Positions 16,800 to 23,952 of a DNA stretch of 52,776 nucleotides are shown piece by piece. This DNA is from Streptomyces albicerus. Lineage in GTDB: Bacteria; Actinomycetota; Actinomycetes; Streptomycetales; Streptomycetaceae. The notes beneath the pieces are model-generated. The model saw nothing but the letters and a program-made list of their open reading frames with translations, searched no databases and had not been told where the DNA came from. The position numbers and the translations under genes are program-made. Numbering within the stretch: the stretch's first letter is position 1; each line of letters starts with the position of its first letter. The stretch lies in contig NZ_VWMY01000004.1 in the NCBI RefSeq assembly GCF_008905045.1, positions 1 through 52,776 on the forward strand, in the 5' to 3' direction.

Positions 16800-17195
16800 C
16801 CTGATGCAGCCACGCCACCGGTGGGGAAGAATGTCTCGCCCGGACCCGCACCGAACTGAATCGGCACGCCGGACAGCAGGGTGCCGAGACCGATCGTCTG
16901 CCCGGGCCGCAGCACGGTGAAGCCCTGCAGCGTGTAGTACGTCCGGAGGTCGCGCGGCGTCTCGAACTCGCCGAACAGCAGCAGCTAGTCCGGCCGCCAG
17001 TACACGCACCGCTTCAGCAGCGCGGCCTCGATCCCGCGACCGCGGGCATCCTCCCGCACCACGACCGCGTTGATCTTCGCTTACTTCGGCATCGAGAGCA
17101 GTGCGTACCGCTTGTGGCCCGGCAGCTGGGCGACCATGGAGATGACCGAGCCGGACGGGACCGTCGGCGCCCCGGCCACCTGCCTCAACACTTAG
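16800..17195 (-). pseudogene. GNAT acetyltransferase with in-frame stops
   Basis: A minus-strand frame shows the acetyl-CoA-binding order of GNAT enzymes: MVAQLPGHKRYALLSMPK, stop, INAVVVREDARGRGIEAALL then KRCVYWRPD, stop, LLLFGEFETPRDLRTYYTLQ and GFTVLRPGQTIGLGT. The pyrophosphate loop (R-x-x-G-R-G) is intact, but TAA at 17081-17083 and TAG at 16985-16987 interrupt the frame. Each could be a single-base change from a sense codon. The N-terminus is also missing. This gene is dead unless the stops are sequencing errors. Confidence 0.7.
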
Positions 17196-17231
17196 CCCTT
17201 GCGCTAACCATTACGTCCCGCAATACTTAGC
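17192..17231 (+). promoter_or_regulatory. Probable operator of the ArsR operon
   Basis: TTAGC (17192-17196) and GCTAA (17203-17207) form an inverted repeat with a 6-base centre. A further TTAGC half-site is at 17227-17231, close to the start codon at 17235. ArsR-type dimers usually bind such imperfect palindromes, so autoregulation is likely. Confidence 0.45.
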
Positions 17232-17234
17232 CTC

Positions 17235-17573
17235 ATGGCACAGTATTCGGCGCAACTGGACGGCGTGTTCGTCGCCCTCGCCGACCCGACCCGGCGCGCC
17301 GTCGTGCGGCGCCTCGGCCACGGGCCCACGAGCGTCGGCGACCTCGCCCGCGAGTTCCCGATGACCCTCCCCTCGTTCATGAAGCACGTGCGGACTCTCG
17401 AGTCGAACGGACTCATCCGCACGGTCAAGTCCGGCCGGGTGCGCACCTGCGTGCTCAACCGCGAGCGGCTCGCCCTCGTCGACGACTGGCTCGCGGAGCA
17501 GCGCCGGATATGGGAGGAGCGCACCGACCGCCTCGAACAGTTCGTCACCGACCCGGAGGAGAACAGGCAGTGA
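17235..17573 (+). CDS. ArsR-family winged-helix regulator
   Basis: A 112-residue regulator: VFVALADPTRRAVVRRLGHG, TSVGDLAREFPMTLPSFMKH, VRTLESNGLIRTVKSGRVRT. The recognition helix is typical, but the metal-binding ELCVCDL motif is absent, so this is a non-metal ArsR of the type paired with SRPBCC genes. Its stop (TGA 17571-17573) overlaps the GTG of the next gene by 4 bases. These pairs usually respond to small organic molecules; the ligand is unknown. Confidence 0.9.
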   Translation: MAQYSAQLDGVFVALADPTRRAVVRRLGHGPTSVGDLAREFPMTLPSFMKHVRTLESNGLIRTVKSGRVRTCVLNRERLALVDDWLAEQRRIWEERTDRLEQFVTDPEENRQ

Positions 17574-18046
17574 ATCCCGATCTCGACCTTGGCCTGGAGC
17601 GGATCATCCGCGCCCCGCGCGCGACGGTGTGGAGCGCCTGGACCGACCCGTCCCGGCTGGAGCAGTGGTGGGTCCCCGCTCCGTCCCGCTGCCGGGTGGA
17701 CAGCCTGGACCTGCGGCCCGGCGGGGCGTTCGTGACGCAGCTGAGCGACGACGGGGCTGAGTTCGTCCCGCACCTGGACGCATGCTTCCTCGCCGTCGAC
17801 GAGCTCCAGCGGATCGTGTTCACCAACGCGATCAACAGCACCTGGCGTCCCGCGCATCCCGCCCCGGTCGCGATGACCGCCGCGATCACGCTGCTCGATC
17901 ACCCGGACGGCACGGACTACCGGATGGTCGTCCGGCACGGCGACCCGGAGTCCCGCGCCCATCACGAAAAGCTCGGCTTCGCCGAGGGCTGGGGTTCGGT
18001 CGCCGCCCAGTTGGCCGCCCTCGCCGAGAGCATGGCCCCGCGATGA
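17570..18046 (+). CDS. SRPBCC (AHSA1-like) domain protein
   Basis: A 158-residue START/Bet v1-fold protein: LERIIRAPRATVWSAWTDPS, RLEQWWVPAPSRCRVDSLDL, LRPGGAFVTQL. The C-terminal helix EGWGSVAAQLAALAESM is typical of AHSA1-type hydrophobic-pocket proteins. It begins with GTG at 17570 inside the stop of the ArsR gene, and its own TGA (18044-18046) overlaps the next ATG. GGAGGAG precedes the start. Both overlaps indicate translational coupling of a three-gene operon. It probably binds a small lipophilic ligand. Confidence 0.88.
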   Translation: MNPDLDLGLERIIRAPRATVWSAWTDPSRLEQWWVPAPSRCRVDSLDLRPGGAFVTQLSDDGAEFVPHLDACFLAVDELQRIVFTNAINSTWRPAHPAPVAMTAAITLLDHPDGTDYRMVVRHGDPESRAHHEKLGFAEGWGSVAAQLAALAESMAPR

Positions 18047-18669
18047 AGATCACCCTCACCGAGTTCGTCACGCTCGACGGGGTCAGCCAGGGACCCGGCT
18101 CACCGGACGAGGACACCAGCGACGGTTTCACCCTCGGCGGCTGGCTCGTGCCCCACATGGACGGGACGTTCGTCCAGCGCGCCTCCGACTGGCTCGACCT
18201 CGCCGACGGCCTGCTGTTCGGCCGGCGTACCTACGAGGCGTTCGCGCGCGACTGGCCGAAGATCACCGACCCGGCCGATCCGTTCACCGAGCGCATGAAC
18301 ACGCTGCCGAAGTACGTCGTGTCGAACACCCTCACTGAGGGGACCTGGCACCCCACGACCGTACTCAAGGGCGACCCGGTCCAGACAGTTGCCGAGCTCA
18401 AGACACGACCGGGACGGGAACTCCAGATCCACGGCAGCGCCCGCCTCGGCGACGCGCTGCTGTCGGCGGGCCTGATCGACACGCTCCGCCTCGCGGTCGC
18501 GCCCACCGTGCTCCGCACCGGCCGGCGCCTTCTGACCGGCCCGGGCGCCCCGTCCGGTCTCCGCCTGGTCCACCACGAGGCGACACCGAACGGCCTGCTG
18601 CTCCTCGAATACGAGACAACAGGCCAAGCACCCCAAGGTGAGTACGAGGGCGTCACCGCCTTCGTCTAG
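18043..18669 (+). CDS. Dihydrofolate reductase family protein, end set by IS insertion
   Basis: A 208-residue RibD C-domain protein: ITLTEFVTLDGVSQGPGSPD, LADGLLFGRRTYEAFARDWP, TLPKYVVSNTLTEGTWHPTT, and LQIHGSARLGDALLSAGLID. It is the third gene of the ArsR-SRPBCC operon and overlaps its neighbour by ATGA. Its stop TAG at 18667-18669 is made of the TA target of the IS630-type unit and the first base of that unit's end repeat. The original C-terminus may have been a little different or longer; the core domain looks complete. It is the third DHFR-like gene in the window. Confidence 0.85.
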   Translation: MKITLTEFVTLDGVSQGPGSPDEDTSDGFTLGGWLVPHMDGTFVQRASDWLDLADGLLFGRRTYEAFARDWPKITDPADPFTERMNTLPKYVVSNTLTEGTWHPTTVLKGDPVQTVAELKTRPGRELQIHGSARLGDALLSAGLIDTLRLAVAPTVLRTGRRLLTGPGAPSGLRLVHHEATPNGLLLLEYETTGQAPQGEYEGVTAFV

Positions 18670-18693
18670 TGCTGTGACCGCATAGGTTCGCCG
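18669..18693 (+). repeat. IS630-type left terminal repeat
   Basis: Begins GTGCTGTGACC and ends TAGGTTCGCCG; flanked on the left by TA. It matches the outer right end at 23 of 25 positions. Confidence 0.8.
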
Positions 18694-18695
18694 AG

Positions 18696-19874
18696 GTGGT
18701 GATCATGGCGATTGGATGTCCGGTGACGTCCGTTCCGACCGCTGGAGGCGTGGTGGCCGAGCCTGTCCGTGTGGGCAGACTGACCGATCAGGAAGGGCAG
18801 CAACTGCAGCAGATCGTGCGCCGCGGCAGCACGAATTCGGTGCGATATCGGCGGGCGATGATGCTGCTGGCCTCTGCCGGCGGGAACCAGGTTCCGGTGA
18901 TCGCCCAGCTGGTGCAGGCCGACGAGGACACCGTCCGTGACGTGGTCCACCGATTCAACGAGATCGGTCTGGCCTGCGTGGACCCTCAGTGGGCGGGAGG
19001 CCGTCCCCGCCTGCTCAAGGCTGACGACGAAGACTTCGTCATCCAGACGGCCACCACCCGACCGGCCAGGCTCGGCCAGCCCTTCACTCGCTGGTCGCTG
19101 CGCAAACTTGTCTCCTACCTGCGCAAAGTCCACGGCCGGATGATCCGCATCGGCCGCGAAGCATTACGCTGCCTGCTCGCCCGCCGCGGCATCACCTTCC
19201 AGCGCACCAAGACTTGGAAGGAGTCCCCGGACCCGGAACGGGACACCAAACTCGACCGCATTGAACACGTCCTGGACCGCTTCCCGGACCGGGTCTTCGC
19301 GTTCGACGAGTTCGGCCCGCTCGGCATCCGCCCCACCGTGGGCTCGGGCTGGGCCGAACTACGACGTCCCGACCGGTTGCCCGCCACCTACCACCGCACT
19401 CACGGGGTGCGGTACTTCCACGGCTGCTACTCGGTCGGCGACGACACGTTGTGGGGAGTCAACCGCCGCAAGAAGGGTGCCGGGAACTCGCTGGCCGCGC
19501 TGAAATCGATCCGCGCCGCCCCGCCCGACGGCGCGCCAATCTACGTGATCATGGACAACTTGTCCGCCCACAAGGGCACCGAGATCCGGCGCTGGGCGAA
19601 GAAACACAAGGTCGAATTGTGCTTCACCCCGACCTACGCCTCGTGGGCCAACCCGATAGAGGCGCACTTCGGACCGCTTAGGCAGTTCACCATCGCCAAC
19701 TCCGACCACCCCAACCACACCGTCCAGACCCGCGCCCTGCACGCCTACCTGCGGTGGCGAAACACCAACTCCCGCCACCGCGACGTCCTGGCCGCCGAAC
19801 GCAAGGAACGCGCCCGCATCCGAAGCGAAAAGGGCATCCGCTGGGGCGGACGACCCCTCGCCACCACAGCCTGA
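18696..19874 (+). CDS. IS630-family DDE transposase
   Basis: A 392-residue transposase that looks intact. The N-terminal HTH region (RYRRAMMLLASAGGNQVPVI, AQLVQADEDTVRDVVHRFNE) is followed by the DDE core: Asp in FAFDEFGPLG, Asp in YVIMDNLSAHKG, Glu in SWANPIEAHFGPL. GTG 18696 is only two bases from the end repeat; ATG 18708 or a GTG near 18750 could be the true start, giving AEPVRVGRLTDQE near the N-terminus. It probably mobilises the flanking unit, including the gene at 19921. Confidence 0.92.
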   Translation: MVIMAIGCPVTSVPTAGGVVAEPVRVGRLTDQEGQQLQQIVRRGSTNSVRYRRAMMLLASAGGNQVPVIAQLVQADEDTVRDVVHRFNEIGLACVDPQWAGGRPRLLKADDEDFVIQTATTRPARLGQPFTRWSLRKLVSYLRKVHGRMIRIGREALRCLLARRGITFQRTKTWKESPDPERDTKLDRIEHVLDRFPDRVFAFDEFGPLGIRPTVGSGWAELRRPDRLPATYHRTHGVRYFHGCYSVGDDTLWGVNRRKKGAGNSLAALKSIRAAPPDGAPIYVIMDNLSAHKGTEIRRWAKKHKVELCFTPTYASWANPIEAHFGPLRQFTIANSDHPNHTVQTRALHAYLRWRNTNSRHRDVLAAERKERARIRSEKGIRWGGRPLATTA

Positions 19875-19880
19875 GCGACC

Positions 19881-19903
19881 CGGCGAACCTATGGTCAGAG
19901 CAC
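19881..19903 (-). repeat. IS630-type inner right end copy
   Basis: Read on the minus strand it is GTGCTCTGACCATAGG followed by TTCGCCG. Relative to the left end it lacks two bases and has one substitution, so it is a poorer match than the outer copy. Confidence 0.75.
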
Positions 19904-19920
19904 CACTAGCATCCCCTGTC

Positions 19921-20229
19921 ATGAGCGATTCGGAGTATGTCCTTGACTGGCTGCAACACTGGTACGCCGCGCAGTGCAACGAGGACTGGGAGCACGAATG
20001 GGGCGTGAAGATCGCCACGCTCGACAACCCCGGCTGGACCGTCACCATCGACCTGGAGGAGACGGACCTGGAGCACCACGAGTACCCCCGCCAGGACGTC
20101 AACCGCAGCGCTCACGACTGGGTCTGGGCATGGACTTCCGAGAAGGCCTTTCACGTCAGATGCGGGCCCGGCAACCTCACCGAAGCCCTCGCCTTGTTCC
20201 GCTCCTGGGCAACCGCGAACACTCCCTGA
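19921..20229 (+). CDS. Imm53-family immunity-like protein
   Basis: A 102-residue protein: VLDWLQHWYAAQCNEDWEHE, YGVKI-type strand (here WGVKIATLDNPGWTVTIDLE) and a C-terminal helix ALALFRSWATAN. WLQ-WY-x-x-QC-x-x-DWEH and the DNPGW block are the signature of the Imm53 family, assigned as immunity proteins of polymorphic toxin systems from gene neighbourhoods. Here no toxin gene is next to it; it lies between two right-end copies of an IS630-type unit. ATG 19921 gives the family's usual length. It may be a captured orphan immunity gene. Confidence 0.75.
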   Translation: MSDSEYVLDWLQHWYAAQCNEDWEHEWGVKIATLDNPGWTVTIDLEETDLEHHEYPRQDVNRSAHDWVWAWTSEKAFHVRCGPGNLTEALALFRSWATANTP

Positions 20230-20257
20230 GCAATCGGACAGCGGCGGGACACCGACC

Positions 20258-20282
20258 CGGTGAACCTATGTGGTCACAGCAC
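20258..20282 (-). repeat. IS630-type outer right terminal repeat
   Basis: Read on the minus strand it begins GTGCTGTGACCACATAGG. It matches the left end at 23 of 25 positions and is followed by TA at 20283-20284. Confidence 0.8.
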
Positions 20283-20835
20283 TAGCGAGGTCACGCCCGC
20301 CGACCGAGCCGTCCTCGCGCACCTGGCCCAGGACGGGCGGGCCTCGCACCAGGCTCTGGTCACCGCGCTGAAGACCAGCGCCTCCACAGTGAAACGGCGC
20401 ATCGACCAACTCACCGGACTGGGACTGCTCAGCTTTCGTTGCAACTGCGCCCGCCCTTTGGGCGGCTGGCCCGTGGCGGCCACCTTCTGGGCCAGAGCCG
20501 CACCGGCGGACCTGCCAGACCTCGGACACGCCCTGATCCGGCTGGCGCAGACGCGCAACAGCGCCGCGATCAGCGGCCCCAACAACCTCATTCTGCAGGC
20601 CAACCTGCATTCGGTGACCGACGTCCTTCGCTTCGAAACGCACCTGGCCGCCTCTCACCCCACCCTCGACATCGTCGAACGGGTGATCACCATGCGGCAC
20701 GAGAAGCTGCTGGGCCGCCTCCTTGACCACCACGGCCGCACCATCGGAACCGTCCCTCCGGACACCTGGGCGGAGCCGCGCGGAGAACTCCGACCTGACG
20801 TCTACCATGCAGCCCGCCTCCTTGACCGTTGGTGA
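20283..20835 (+). pseudogene. Lrp/AsnC regulator, N-terminal half missing
   Basis: The frame crosses the IS630 end and reads VTPADRAVLAHLAQDGRASH, QALVTALKTSASTVKRRIDQ and LTGLGLLSFRCN, then a ligand-type domain AAISGPNNLILQANLHSVTD, VLRFETHLAASHPTLDIVER. Streptomyces Lrp proteins of this kind are usually about 320 residues with two HTH/ligand halves; only the second half is present. No matching first half lies on the other side of the IS. The IS arrival was thus accompanied or followed by a deletion. A GTG at 20260 in the repeat could start a shortened protein. Confidence 0.65.
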
Positions 20836-20959
20836 GGCGCCCGACCCAGGTGATGATTGAGCCCCACTGCGATCCGATTGCGAACTGACATCAAACTCAT
20901 TGACATTGATCTTGTCGGTCACGGCCGAGTAACTCCCTGAGCCACGTCGAGACGACTCC
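20836..20959. other. Short gap before the ISL3-type unit
   Basis: No gene is seen. The segment ends at the 8-bp sequence CTTAGTAA (20960-20967), which is nearly repeated at 25457-25464. Confidence 0.5.
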
Positions 20960-20967
20960 CTTAGTAA
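20960..20967. repeat. Left target duplication of the ISL3-type unit
   Basis: CTTAGTAA directly before the left end. The right-hand counterpart at 25457-25464 is CTTAGTAC, 7 of 8 identical; ISL3 elements make 8-bp duplications. Confidence 0.65.
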
Positions 20968-20995
20968 GGCTCTGGCCCACTTCGTGTGGTCGTGT
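20968..20995 (+). repeat. ISL3-type left terminal repeat
   Basis: Starts GGCTCTGGCCCACTTCGTGT and ends GGTCGTGT; 26 of 28 positions match the minus-strand reading of 25429-25456. Confidence 0.8.
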
Positions 20996-21004
20996 GACTC
21001 TCGG

Positions 21005-22600
21005 TCACGCCAGTAGGACTCGTTTGCGAAGGAGTTCGAATCCTGCGCGGCCGAACATCTGGCGCTTGAGCATCTTGATCCGGTTGACATGACCTTCCAC
21101 GACGCCGGAGTTCCAGGGCAGTGTGAGGCCGGCGATGACGGCGTCGAGGTCGCGTTCGAGATGCTGGGCGAAGTGCCGGAGGCTGGGCAGGTCGGTAGTG
21201 GAGGTGGCCGCTTCGATCCAGGTCGGCAACTGGTCGCCCTGGAGGTGAGCGAGCATGTGGCCGAAGGAACGCACGTGCTCGGAGAGTGCGGTGAGTTCGG
21301 GGCAGTTGGCCAGGACGGCTTTGAGCCGGAGCTGGTCGCTTTCGGGCAGGGCGTCGGGGTGGGTGAGGATCCAGCACGTGACGGCGCGGGCCGATGGCGG
21401 GCGAGGGCCGACTGGTTGGGGTTTGCCGCGAAGGTTCCTGCTGACGTAGTCGCGGACGCCGGCGTAGCCGCGGGGATAGCCCTGTTCCTTGATCTCCTCC
21501 CATAGCTTCCAGGCGTTGGTGCAGCCTTCCTGCCAGCGCTGATCGAGGTAGGGCTTGTAGTCGTCGAGCGTGGTCGCGCGGTTTTGCCACTGGCCCGTGA
21601 ACATCTCCTCCGGGGTGGTGGCACGAGAGAAGCGCAGGATCGTGTTGAGGGTCATGCCGAGCTGCCGGGCGACGGACCGCTTGCTGTGACCGGCGGCGAG
21701 GAGAGCGTGGATGGTGGCGTGCTTGGCGCGGGTGCGTTCGGCGAACCTGTGCCCTGTCGGCCAGGGCGACGATGCAGCCGGCTCCGCCTCCTCCTGGGGT
21801 TCCTCCGGCTGTTCCGGGATGGGGCGCAAGCATCCGCGGTGCCGGTAGACGCATTTCTCGGCGGCTTCGCCCAGGTTGTGCCAAAGATGCCACCGGTCGG
21901 CGACTTGAAGGGCCTGCGGGGCTCCGCGGGTGGCGCCGTCAGCGAAGAAGGGTGCGCGGTCGCGACAGACAATCTCGATGCCGGGCCGATCGGCGAGCCC
22001 GGCAGCGAGCGTGTCCGCCTCTCGGTCGGGCAGGAGGTCGATCGGCCGACGTGTTTCGACGTCGACGAGCACAGTTCCGTAGATCCGTCCCCTGCGCTGG
22101 GCGTATTCGTCCACGCCGACCACGCGGGGCGTGGCCGTGGGCGGATCCGGGAGCGAGGCGATCAGCCTCAGCAGGGTGTTCCGGCTGACCGGCGCCCCGA
22201 AGACGTTCACCATGCGAGCCCCGGCCCGGCCCGCGAGCGCGAGGCCGACCGAGATGAGCGTCGATCGCAGCCGTTCCGTCCGCCGGCCGAACCGGCGGGT
22301 GAGGCCCGGCACCTGCTCGGCGAAAGTCTTGCGCGGACAGGAGTCCTCCGCGCAGACGAACCGGCGCACCCTCAATGCCACTACGACGGACTTGCCCGCC
22401 GTCGGCAGGTCATGGGGAAACCGCAGATAGGAGCCGTGTATTCGCCCCGACAGGCACCCACAGCCCGGGCAGGTAGCCTGCCGGGCAGTGCTCAGGGCCT
22501 CGACCCGGACGGCCATGTCGGTCACCTCGACCGACTCCACTAACACGTTCTCCAGCGAGGAGAACAGCAACTCTTCGAGTTGCGGCCGTACTTCGTTCAC
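21005..22600 (-). CDS. ISL3-family transposase
   Basis: A 531-residue transposase that looks complete. It has N-terminal zinc ligands in CPGCGCLSGRIHG and CAEDSCPRKTF. The DDE core shows Asp in RVVGVDEYAQRRGRIYGT, Asp in IVCRDRAPFF, and Glu in PWNSGVVEGHVNRIKMLKR, the usual C-terminal ISL3 block. An internal HTH (LAAGHSKRSVARQLGMTLNT) is also typical. It sits against the left end of the 4.5-kb unit. The stop at 21005 lies 9 bases inside that repeat, and the start at 22600 faces the passenger genes. Confidence 0.93.
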   Translation of the reverse strand: MNEVRPQLEELLFSSLENVLVESVEVTDMAVRVEALSTARQATCPGCGCLSGRIHGSYLRFPHDLPTAGKSVVVALRVRRFVCAEDSCPRKTFAEQVPGLTRRFGRRTERLRSTLISVGLALAGRAGARMVNVFGAPVSRNTLLRLIASLPDPPTATPRVVGVDEYAQRRGRIYGTVLVDVETRRPIDLLPDREADTLAAGLADRPGIEIVCRDRAPFFADGATRGAPQALQVADRWHLWHNLGEAAEKCVYRHRGCLRPIPEQPEEPQEEAEPAASSPWPTGHRFAERTRAKHATIHALLAAGHSKRSVARQLGMTLNTILRFSRATTPEEMFTGQWQNRATTLDDYKPYLDQRWQEGCTNAWKLWEEIKEQGYPRGYAGVRDYVSRNLRGKPQPVGPRPPSARAVTCWILTHPDALPESDQLRLKAVLANCPELTALSEHVRSFGHMLAHLQGDQLPTWIEAATSTTDLPSLRHFAQHLERDLDAVIAGLTLPWNSGVVEGHVNRIKMLKRQMFGRAGFELLRKRVLLA

Positions 22601-22659
22601 GGCTCAGCACTGTCGGCCACGCTGCACACCGACCGGGCGATTTTCGGGCTACCTCAGCC

Positions 22660-23023
22660 ACTATCACGGGAAGATCGACTGTAGGTTCCAATTCCGAATG
22701 GCCCATTCCGATGCAGTGACCAGGAGGTTTCACTCTGTCTCGTTCGCGGGCCATGGCATTCCGTCTCACGATCTTGGCCCTTGGGCACTGCCCATGCACT
22801 CCTCGGAGGTTTCAGGCCCCCGTCTGCCTTCATGCCTGCCAGGAACGACTCCAAGTCTGGGAACTGGCCGACATGCACCGGGTATCCGAGCCCGGCACGG
22901 CAGGGACTGACCCTTCTTCTTTCCGTTCCGGTAGAAGCCCTTTGCGTACTCGTCCCGGGCCTCCTCCGCCTCGTCCGCGAACTTGAGTGGTTCGGCCGAG
23001 GTGATGAGGGCAGCCTCAGGCAT
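22660..23023 (-). pseudogene. Small unidentified gene with a frameshift
   Basis: From ATG 23023 the minus strand reads MPEAALITSAEPLKFADEAE, EARDEYAKGFYRNGKKKGQS. After a frame change near 22905-22915 it continues GLGYPVHVGQFPDLESFLAG, MKADGGLKPP. Both halves look like real coding sequence and join smoothly if one base is restored. I do not recognise the family; the size and charge suggest a small protein of a mobile element. It lies between the ISL3 transposase and the hydratase gene. Confidence 0.4.
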
Positions 23024-23042
23024 TGATGGTCCGGTGCAGACG

Positions 23043-23849
23043 TCACGTGTGCGTTCTGGAAACGGAGTTCTTCAGCGGGACGGCGGTCGTGCGGTCGAGG
23101 AACCGCCGCAGCCCGGTCCGCACGCCGTCAGTGGGCACGGTGGCGGCGAAGCAGGCCGCCTCGACCGCAAGTCCTTCGTCGACGGGTAGGTTGATGCCGC
23201 GGGTGACCGCGCGCAGGCAGGCCGCTACGGCCGTCGGCGCGTGCCGGATGATCCGGTCGGCCAGGTCCCGTGCGGCGTCGAGGAGTTCGTCGCCCGGTAC
23301 GACGGCGTTGACGAGCCCGATCTCCGCAGCCCGCGCGGCCGGGATCGGGTCGCCGGTGAGGATCATCTCAAGGCCGCGTTTGCGGCCGACGTGCCGCGGC
23401 AGCCGCTGGGATCCACCGAAGGGCGGTGGGAAACCGAGCGAGATCTCGGGCTTGGCGAACATGGCGTGCTCGGCGGCGATCGCCAGGGGAGCGGCCTCCG
23501 TGATCTCGCAACCACCGCCGTACGCCAGCCCGTTGACGGCGACGATCACAGGCTTGGGGAATTCCTCGATCCGCCGGGTCAGCGCGTGTCCCCGTCGGAC
23601 GATCTCGCGCAGGGCGCGCTCGGGCCCGCCGGCGATGCTCCCCGCCAGAGACGGAATGTCCGCTCCCGCACTGAACGCCCTGCGCCCGGCGCCGGTCAGG
23701 ACGATCGCCCGGACGGAGTCGTCGGAGTCGAGGCGGTCGAGGCCCGCGAGCAACGCGTCGATCGTCGGGTAGTCGAGGGCGTTGAGCTTGTGTTCCCGGT
23801 CGATGGTGATGGTGACGACGTGCTCGTCCCGGTCGATGTGTACGGTCAT
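23043..23849 (-). CDS. Enoyl-CoA hydratase/isomerase family protein
   Basis: A 268-residue crotonase-fold enzyme. The oxyanion-hole segments are SAGADI (residues 60-65) and GGGCEI (111-116). The two acidic residues expected of hydratases are present at Glu115 and Glu135 (FAKPEISLGFPPPFGG). The segment VIVAVNGLAYGGG is standard. It would hydrate or isomerise an enoyl-CoA in fatty or aromatic acid breakdown. It is divergent from the MocR gene across 103 bases with operator-like repeats, and both lie inside the ISL3-bounded unit, so this looks like a self-contained regulated module. Confidence 0.9.
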   Translation of the reverse strand: MTVHIDRDEHVVTITIDREHKLNALDYPTIDALLAGLDRLDSDDSVRAIVLTGAGRRAFSAGADIPSLAGSIAGGPERALREIVRRGHALTRRIEEFPKPVIVAVNGLAYGGGCEITEAAPLAIAAEHAMFAKPEISLGFPPPFGGSQRLPRHVGRKRGLEMILTGDPIPAARAAEIGLVNAVVPGDELLDAARDLADRIIRHAPTAVAACLRAVTRGINLPVDEGLAVEAACFAATVPTDGVRTGLRRFLDRTTAVPLKNSVSRTHT

Positions 23850-23911
23850 GCCACCTGCTCCGTTCCGCCTGGGCTAGGACGCATCGAGGCTAGGAGCCGT
23901 ACCCTATGACG

Positions 23912-23946
23912 ATCCATTAATTGTCCTGGATACAGATGGATGCAGG
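23912..23946. promoter_or_regulatory. Repeat cluster between the hydratase and MocR genes
   Basis: Two direct 10-bp copies of TGGATnCAGn lie at 23927-23936 and 23937-23946. ATCCAT (23912-23917) is the inverse of ATGGAT (23936-23941). MocR proteins commonly bind paired direct repeats with an inverted partner upstream of their own gene, so this is the probable binding site for both divergent promoters. Confidence 0.5.
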
Positions 23947-23952
23947 TGCCAC

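Larger units (their letters stand above)
18669..20282 (+). mobile_element. IS630-type unit with an Imm53-like passenger gene
   Basis: Outer ends at 18669-18693 and 20258-20282 are 25-bp inverted repeats with 23 matches. Each is directly flanked by TA (18667-18668 and 20283-20284), the target of IS630/Tc1-type elements. An inner end copy at 19881-19903 follows the transposase gene, but the nearest TA is three bases further on. The 1.6-kb unit thus contains a transposase and a small immunity-like gene. Alternatively a 1.2-kb element lies next to a solitary end. Confidence 0.7.
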
